Shown here one piece after another: positions 58,016-64,000 of a DNA stretch of 64,000 nt (positions within the stretch are counted from its first letter, which is position 1; each line of letters opens with the position of its first letter). This DNA is from Paraescarpia echinospica (taxonomy: Eukaryota > Annelida > Polychaeta > Sabellida > Siboglinidae). The stretch is taken from assembly GCA_020002185.1 (NCBI GenBank), contig CM034531.1, positions 76,222,291-76,286,290 of the forward strand. Reading direction: 5' to 3'. Under the pieces are notes generated by a model, which saw only the letters and a list, made by a program, of their open reading frames with translations, was not told where the DNA came from and made no database searches. The translations under genes were made by a program, and so were the position numbers.

Positions 58016-59245
58016 CGACATCACTGTTTACTACGACATCCGTACCTTGTGGAAGGTTCGTTTATGTGGTAATACAGGAAGTTATGACACGTTTTTATGT
58101 ATCTTAGGTGTACCTATTTACTATAGTAGTTGTGATTATAAATAATTATTGGTTTTATGTCAGTGATTTTTCTAAGTAAAATATCAATGTATTTTCCAAA
58201 ATAAATTGTACATATAACAAGTTTCACAGATGAAGTACACACAATCCTAATATAACAGTCATATATATTTAGAATATTGTAATAACTAAGAAGCCCAGGT
58301 CACTAATATTTTTATATGTGAATGCAGAGACGTTCGTCTATCAGCAACTTATCACTCGCCGAAAACCGGCCAATTGAAATTCGGCTTGAAGTTTATGGGC
58401 GACATGACATTGAATAAGTCAATGGCCATCAAGCCATATAACGTCCAAGTGCCCTTCTACAACTCCGACGGTTCAACAATTCCAGCAAACTAATACGCCC
58501 CTTTCATTTAATGAACTATGTATAACGATATGCACATTTATGTGTTAAGTTGTACTAAATTAGCTGATTTTGAACAAATTGACAGTTATACGGCACGCTG
58601 CAAGACATACATATAAAGCTACCTTCACTTCTGCGTGGTCATCGTTCTTACACCAAATAACTTTGCCTAACAAATATTCATGGTTGAAAACAATACAACT
58701 TTCATATGTCATTTTCAAACTTTGCTTTGGCGTAGGAGTCGCTATATGTCAATGTTTTTGTTGCCGTTTGTATTTTGTAGACTCACGCAGACAATAAACA
58801 TTTCCGATGCATTTGACCATACAGTGAATACTTTCATAATAACAGTATCGTGTGTAAAGAAAGTGACCCATGTCCAGGGTTGACGACAATGAATGGAATT
58901 CATATATTATTCAGTATTCTGGATTACAGTTATACTTTCGGATGAATGTACATTTATACTTTCGTATGTATGCGAGAATGGTTACGAGGTTAATATAAAT
59001 TAAATCAGATGGTTGCGCTAAATAGTTTGTTCGTCTACTTTATGTGTAATATTATAATAAGTATTGCTTATCTGTCAAATTTCCAACACAGATGTACAAG
59101 CAATTATTTCGATAGTATCCACCTTTAAAACAATAATATATTTTGTAATTTGCGTAATGGGCCATAACACCGCGATTACATACAAACTATATCTGGGGAA
59201 CGGTTTTGGGATCCCTAAAGATGCCATGACATTAATTTATAAACA
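58016..59245. other. No gene seen
   Basis: AT-rich interval between two LINEs; no homology or structured repeat recognised. Confidence 0.4.
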
Positions 59246-59975
59246 ATAAAGACATTGGGGTTATTATTGACTGAAAGCTAAAATTTAATAAACATGTAAA
59301 TCAAACGAAAAATAAAGCAAACAGTATCATGGCAATTATTAGACAGTATTTTACAACTCTAAATGAAGAAAGGTTTATACCACTACATGAAGCACTAGTT
59401 CGGAGTCATTTAGATTGTGCAGTAACCATAAGGTCCCCTTATAAACACAAATATAAGGATACTATAGAAAATGTGCAGAGACGAGCTACGAAGTAACTTC
59501 CAGGAATGGAGAATATTCGTTACCAGAAGAAACTAGAAAGATAAAACTACCAACACTAACATATAGAAGAACAGGGGGAGATATGATAGAGGTATATAAA
59601 CTGCTCAATGGGAAGTATGGTATCAATGTATGTTCAAGCATTCTGATGCTATACAAAGACTGCGAAATAAAGGAAGGAACAAGGGGCCATAGGTTGAAAC
59701 TATATCAAGAACGTTCACGTATAAATACTAGAAAGGAAACCTCTTCAATCCGAGTAACACAGTTATGGAATAATTTACCCGAAGAAGTTGTACCTGCACC
59801 CAGCATTAACTCATTTATAACTGCTAGACAAATATTTGAGTACAGAACAAATTATTTACGTCTACAAAGCTGCCTTGCCAGGAAGTCGTAGAGCATATAC
59901 AGGACAAGCTGGAGATATGACCACCGAGGCCACCGCCTAATGGTCAGGAACAACCTAAGTAAACCTAAGTAAGTA
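59246..59975 (+). mobile_element. CR1/L2-like LINE 3' fragment
   Basis: C-terminal RT region: DIGVIID, IPLHEALVRSHLDCAVTI, IENVQRRATK, GGDMIEVYKLLNGKYGINV, TRGHRLKLYQERSRINTRKE, SIRVTQLWNNLPEEVVPAPS, ending at TAG near 59889. The 3' end GACCACCGAGGCCACCGCCT is followed by CTAAGTAAACCTAAGTAAGTA, a repetitive tail. It is a different family from the CR1 with esterase. Confidence 0.88.
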
Positions 59976-60170
59976 AACAATATCCTCAAACAAATCACTT
60001 CATTTATGGGATTGCACTTAACATTTGTTTGTTGTTTAAATATTTTAATTTCGAACATAATTATTACAATTCACATGTTTTAAGTAAAACGTAGTCCCTA
60101 TATTAAAAAATATACACAGATTTTTACGTAAATTGCCGGCAAAACGAGGAAAAACATTATTGAGACTTAC

Positions 60171-60365
60171 CCATGCAAACACCATGGTGTTCGTCAAAAA
60201 CGAAGCATATGCTACACCCGTAAAAGATCGCTGGCGTCTGGATCAAGTGCGTAACACGGACGAGAGCATATCTTTCCGATTACGTGTGAACGTACACGAA
60301 GTGGTACTCGAAAGCGTATGTTTTATTTTGATACATCGACGTAACCAAGCACTGGTTGTCAAGGG
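60171..60365 (-). other. Candidate exon remnant, paralogous to 51305-51490
   Basis: Shares ACAACCAG, TCGATGT, GAGTAC.ACTTC, GCACTTGATCCAGAC and the donor GTAAGTCTCAATAA with the other copy, but in-frame stops suggest decay. The plus-strand ORF across it is antisense. Confidence 0.3.
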
Positions 60366-60589
60366 ACGCAGTGTGACGAACACAAAAGTTTATTTAAGGG
60401 GTGATCTCGAAAGTTCACAGAAGCCAAGTATTTCAGTGTTTTGCATTGGTCCAATATGTTGTGTACGACGTAACACATTTTGAGCAATCAAACAATGGCG
60501 TCCAAAAGCCAAAATGGCCACTGGAATCAACTGGCGTGATACGTTTGCCATGACACTACCTACCACGCCACCCAATTCTGATGTATATA

Positions 60590-60806
60590 ATCCCAGTTAG
60601 CATTCCCGTCTTGAGTCAAGAATGGCCGCCTATAGCTTGGAATGCCAGCCAATGTTGATAGGCCAGTGCTAAGCTAAACAACGGTTTGCCAACATTGGCC
60701 CGGAGGACATGCCGGTCTTGGGCCAATGATTGCTTGCTAACATTAGCAGAGTATAGCAACATACATATGGCCAATATTGGCCCGAGTTGGAATTGCTATC
60801 TGGGAT
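60590..60806. mobile_element. MITE with ATCCCAG(T/A)TAGCA termini
   Basis: Left end ATCCCAGTTAGCATTCCCGT and right end (reverse complement) ATCCCAGATAGCAATTCCAA are inverted. The 217-bp element contains several GGCCAATRTTGGCC-type palindromes (about 60648-60775). No coding capacity; superfamily unknown. Confidence 0.65.
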
Positions 60807-61664
60807 GCGTCGACGTGCATTTATCGATATGTTCCTCTCGATATGCGTCTCTACTGTGTCGCCACGTGTTTCCCCGCGATACGTAGTGACGACCACACTT
60901 GCAACCACCCATAAGTACTAATCTTTTCTGGGACGATGTGAACTGATGAGGCTACCCCTAGCCGTTTGAAGCAGGACGTATGAGGCAAAGATCGATGACA
61001 GACTCTTAGCCGAGTTCTTCAGGTGAAAGAAGACACCAATCAACTCCAATATAAACAACTTCGTAGATAAGTGGAATTTCCACAAATGCCGCATCTGAGA
61101 AGGGGTTATGAACTAGACCAACGGGGTGTGAACGAGATTGGTCAGACTTTGAAATAGATGCAAGATCATTCGAACAACGACCATCACAATTGAGATTCTA
61201 ACGTTCTAACTACTATGAAGTGTGAACACCTTTTATTACTATTTTGCTTATTTTCTCGTGGAGAAACATGTTTAGAGGAATATATAACATGACTATTTGT
61301 ACAGTTATTATTGATATGTTCTTGTCAATGGTACTAGTTACATTTGGCAAACACAAAAAAAAATGTAGACCCCTCACCCATCATTTCAGTTCGCAATACA
61401 TTAGGAAATGGGACATAAAAGTATAACCACAGTTTAAACAGTATGCTTTGTGTCCATGAGTATACTTGTCATTGGTGGACTTTAATATTTTTAATATTTC
61501 AATAAAACTGTACACTTTTATGTCAGCAACCTTATACCAGTCTTTATCCTGATTGCATCTTAATCGATATTATATAAATCGTCCGTGCAGAGATCCTGAT
61601 GATATCGCATAGCATAGCGGGTGATGGAGAATGTTTATCCGCTTATATTTTTAAGATAAGTCGA
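60807..61664. other. No gene seen
   Basis: No supported ORF, RNA gene or repeat recognised. Confidence 0.4.
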
Positions 61665-61802
61665 CTTCCAGTGGTCGTCTCACTACACGAAGAAGTCGTG
61701 GCAGACAATCCAATCAGCTCTTGTCGGAGTCGAGAGTCAACATTTCTCGTATGTTTCTAAGCATTTCCTTCGACAAATGATCATCTTCAGTAGATAGTGA
61801 GG
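61665..61802 (-). pseudogene. Decayed third member of the cysteine-rich peptide family
   Basis: Minus-strand reading gives KMIICRRKCLETYEKC, then a stop where the second Cys of the CC pair should be (TGT to TGA), then STPT, VCHDFFV followed by two stops where the conserved Trp-Cys should be. Order and spacing match members 1 and 2. The signal-peptide part is not recognisable. Confidence 0.7.
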
Positions 61803-62591
61803 GCTGTTGGGCCTCAAAATCCTACTTATAAAAAAGAATTTAATGACCACTAATTGACATCGCACACTGCTGACCTAAGCAAAAATGCGAGACTAGTCCT
61901 ATGTATAAAAAAAAGTTCAAAGGCTTTGTGTTTGACACTAATGAGTTTGGGAAACCTACTTATAAAAAACGTGATTGATGAGCGATGTAATTTGATACTA
62001 ATTGGATGATTGACAGTACCACTAGAGATGCCACCTAGCGGTGAGTGCAGAGAGTATTTTAGTCCTAGCGATCAACGCCGTACCTAGAGCGTGCTGACGT
62101 AAGCAATAATGCGTTTAATAACCACGCTAAAGTATATAAGTTTAGTTTCGTACTTTATTTAATAACTGACGTAAGCAATAATGCGTTTAATAACCACGCT
62201 AAAGTATATAAGTTTAGTTTCGTACTTTATTTAATAACACTAGAGATGCCACCTAGCGGTGAGTGCAGAGAGTATTTTAGTCCTAGCGATCAACGCCGTA
62301 CCTAGAGCGTGCTGACGTAAGCAATACGCTAACCACGCTAAAACCATGCAACGTTTAGTTTCGTACTTTTGCTGACGTAAGCAATAATGCGTTTATCGCG
62401 CTAACCACGCTAAAACCATTGTATCCAACGTTTAGTTTCGTACTTTTCGTTGTATGTGAGATGCCACCTAGCGGTGAGATGCTATAATATAACCGGGGTA
62501 AAACCACTGCATAATCGTTGGCGACGGTATGTGAGATGCCACCTAGCGGTGAGATGCTATAATATAACCGGGGTAAAACCACTGCATAATC

Positions 62592-62657
62592 GTTGGCGAC
62601 GATATAGCTCTCTTAGGAGAGTGTTCGCCTAGGGATCGAAAGGTTCCGGGTTTGAAC
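62592..62657 (+). repeat. tRNA-Pro-like module, copy 1 (3' truncated)
   Basis: GGCGACGATATAGCTCTCTT through GGTTCCGGGTTTGAAC. The A-box region TAGCTC, anticodon loop CTAGGGA (anticodon AGG) and B box GGTTTGAAC are present, but the sequence switches to a GCCACCTAGCGG block before the acceptor stem closes. Confidence 0.65.
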
Positions 62658-62721
62658 GATGCCACCTAGCGGTGAGATGCTATAATATAGCCGGGGTAAA
62701 ACCACTGCATAATCGTTGGCG

Positions 62722-62780
62722 ACGGTATAGCTCTCTTAGGAGAGTGTTCGCCTAGGGATCGAAAGGTTCCGGGTTTGAAC
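62722..62780 (+). repeat. tRNA-Pro-like module, copy 2 (3' truncated)
   Basis: Nearly identical to copy 1 through TTCCGGGTTTGAAC, then it joins AGAGTATTTTAGTCC instead of an acceptor strand. Not a functional tRNA gene. Confidence 0.65.
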
Positions 62781-63024
62781 AGAGTATTTTAGTCCTAGCG
62801 ATCAACGCCGTACCTAGAGTGTGCTGACGTAAGCAATAATGCGTTTATTGCGCTAACCACGCTAAAACCATTGTATCGAACCACGCTAAAACCATTGTAT
62901 AATTATCCAACGTTTAGTTTCGTACTTTTAACGTTTCGTTTTTGAAATGTCGTCGACCTTGCCACCTAGCGGTGAGTACAGAGATGCTATAATATAACCG
63001 GGGTAAAACCACTGCATAATCGTT

Positions 63025-63097
63025 GGCGACGGTATAGCTCTCTTAGAAGAGCGTTCGCCTAGGGATCGAAAGATTCCGGGTTTGAACCCTAGTCGCA
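63025..63097 (+). repeat. tRNA-Pro-like module, copy 3 (complete)
   Basis: The only copy with a 3' acceptor strand: GCGAC near the start pairs with GTCGC at the end. D-arm GCTC/GAGC, anticodon arm TTCG/CGAA with loop CTAGGGA (AGG), and a T-arm with one or two weak pairs. It reads as a tRNA-Pro(AGG)-like sequence, more probably a SINE head than a working tRNA gene because of the mismatches and repeated context. Confidence 0.55.
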
Positions 63098-63324
63098 AAA
63101 GGCGCCGCCGGCTGCTGCTCTAGTGGACTTTGACCCCTGGATGACAGCATAGCTGGCTAACGGTAAACAACGTTCTGGTGGAAGGATTAAAACGAAACCA
63201 ATGCGTTTAAATACATCTAGTCGTGGGATTACAATGACAATCAAATGCATAAATACACTAACGTTCAGTAGGGTGTTTATGCATTGGAAATAGACGCGTG
63301 AAAACGTGAGTAGTGACTGAATAT

Positions 63325-63601
63325 TTATTGTGAATGATAGGAGAGCATTCGGCCAACGGGTTGCCTGCTGCTTTCCGGGGAACCGAAGCCTTCCCGACGA
63401 TATAGTTCGTGAGGCACGATTGTTTTCCATAGCCCGTTGGCCTGCTTCACGAGAAATATCCTAGCCAGATCGGCGATGTCGTCGTCGTCAGAGCTGTCAG
63501 TGTCTGTCGGCGTAGGAGACGGCGGCGGCGTGTGGATGAATGGCGCGACCGTGCATGTTGGCTTGGTCGTCGATGCGCCGGTTGTAGGCAGTTGGATCGG
63601 A
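63325..63601 (-). CDS. Candidate terminal exon of an unrecognised gene
   Basis: A good acceptor (GTTTTATTTCATAG) precedes an open, GC-rich frame that continues to TAA at 63325. The frame reads SPIQLPTTGASTTKPT, a Pro/Thr-rich part (TPPPSPTPTDTDSSDDDD), then IADLARIFLVKQANGLWKTI and a basic C-terminus. Base composition differs sharply from the AT-rich flanks, which supports coding. The upstream exon would lie beyond the right edge. No domain recognised. Confidence 0.4.
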
Positions 63602-64000
63602 CTATGAAATAAAACCACATTTTAAAAAAAGGACGAGAACCAGTTTAAATGGTAAAATGATGCATTACAAGGTTGTGATGATGCATTGTTTAAATGATGA
63701 CATAAAATGAGACATTAAACGGTAAAATGCATGCGTACTTAATTGTAGTAAAAATAAAATGAGACTGTTTAAATGGTAAAATAAAATGCATGCGTATGAA
63801 ATAAAAAAAACAATACATTTTAAACAAAGGATGAGAACCATGCATTGTTTAAATGGTAAAATAAGGTTGTGAAATAAAATAAAATGATTACATAAAATGA
63901 GACATTAAACGGTAAAATGCATGCATGCAAGCGTTGTAGTAAAAATAAAATGAGATTGTTTAAACGGTAAAATAAAATGCATGCATGCATGCAGAAATGC
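63602..64000 (+). repeat. AT-rich imperfect tandem repeat at window edge
   Basis: Blocks GTTTAAATGGTAAAATRA, GACATTAAACGGTAAAATGC, ATGCATGCGT and GTAGTAAAAATAAAATGAGA recur in the same order at about 63640-63785 and 63830-64000, a period near 190 bp. Continues beyond the window. Confidence 0.75.

Larger units (their letters stand above)
62028..63100 (+). repeat. Compound repeat array with GCCACCTAGCGGTGAG boxes and tRNA-like modules
   Basis: GCCACCTAGCGGTGAG occurs six times (62030, 62248, 62462, 62538, 62661, 62961). Other recurring blocks are ATGCTATAATATARCCGGGG with TAAAACCACTGCATAATCGT; GATCAACGCCGTACCTAGAG; GCTGACGTAAGCAATAATGC; and GTTTAGTTTCGTACTTT. Blocks are shuffled rather than simply tandem. 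Three tRNA-like modules are embedded (listed separately). A 70-bp unit with CACGCTAAAGTATATAAGTT is directly duplicated at about 62098 and 62168. Confidence 0.9.

Noticed and set aside
60133..60483. 116-codon plus-strand ORF
   Set aside because: Antisense to a segment that shares a splice donor and sequence with 51.3 kb on the minus strand; no homology in the plus frame.
63025..63097. Functional tRNA-Pro gene
   Set aside because: Acceptor and T-stem mismatches and its embedding in a shuffled repeat array with truncated sister copies favour a SINE-like module; kept only as tRNA-like.

Overview
The window is eukaryotic DNA from a bilaterian invertebrate. Two host genes are split by GT-AG introns, microsatellites are abundant, and most of the rest is transposable element of many superfamilies. 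The repeat set (CR1 with an SGNH-esterase ORF1, RTE, Penelope-like, Gypsy, hAT, several MITEs, tRNA-derived SINEs) and the A+T-rich introns suggest a marine lophotrochozoan, perhaps a mollusc. That is inference; no sequence here fixes the species.

Host genes. (1) A class A neuropeptide-type GPCR lies on the minus strand in three exons (7589-7999, 2371-2700, 1422-2138), about 485 residues. It has all the classical landmarks except that the DRY motif reads DHY. (2) A complete SLC22-type organic ion transporter lies on the plus strand in nine coding exons (35485-45228), 514 residues, with every exon phase consistent. (3) A small family of secreted cysteine-rich peptides lies on the minus strand: two intact 219-bp terminal exons (46951-47169 and 54258-54476) and one decayed copy (about 61665-61802). 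(4) A few unrecognised candidate exons are listed: 63325-63601, paralogous segments at 51.3 and 60.2 kb, and paralogous short 5' segments at 22.9 and 51.7 kb.

Layout. 0-0.2 kb: LINE tail. 1.4-8.0 kb: GPCR, with a LINE in intron 1. 9.0-11.2 kb: deleted CR1 copy. 11.5-16.4 kb: remnant of an uncharacterised, probably transposon-borne gene family (the SDGPTTQYRQ family) bracketed by a 14-bp motif and split by minisatellites. 16.6-19.8 kb: Gypsy pieces around a chimeric LINE. 19.8-22.0 kb: a second uncharacterised multicopy family (GEADTR / VDTDVVV motifs). 23.3-27.0 kb: LINE interrupted by a hAT element, with a 374-bp tandem duplication. 28.0-32.05 kb: nearly full-length CR1. 33.1-34.7 kb: MITE and LINE. 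35.3-45.2 kb: SLC22 gene with LINE, Penelope-like, MITE, SINE, hairpin-repeat and minisatellite insertions in its introns. 47.8-51.2 kb: internally deleted Gypsy/Ty3 element with both LTRs. 52.9-53.5 kb: decayed LINE. 55.2-58.0 kb: tRNA-derived SINE directly joined to an RTE LINE. 59.2-60.0 kb: LINE tail. 60.6-60.8 kb: MITE. 62.0-63.1 kb: compound repeat array carrying tRNA-Pro-like modules.

The host genes show no operon-like relationship. The least explained structures are the SDGPTTQYRQ family with its flanking motif, the 52-bp minisatellite that copies an SLC22 splice donor nine times, the tRNA-like compound array, and the three-member cysteine-rich peptide family.
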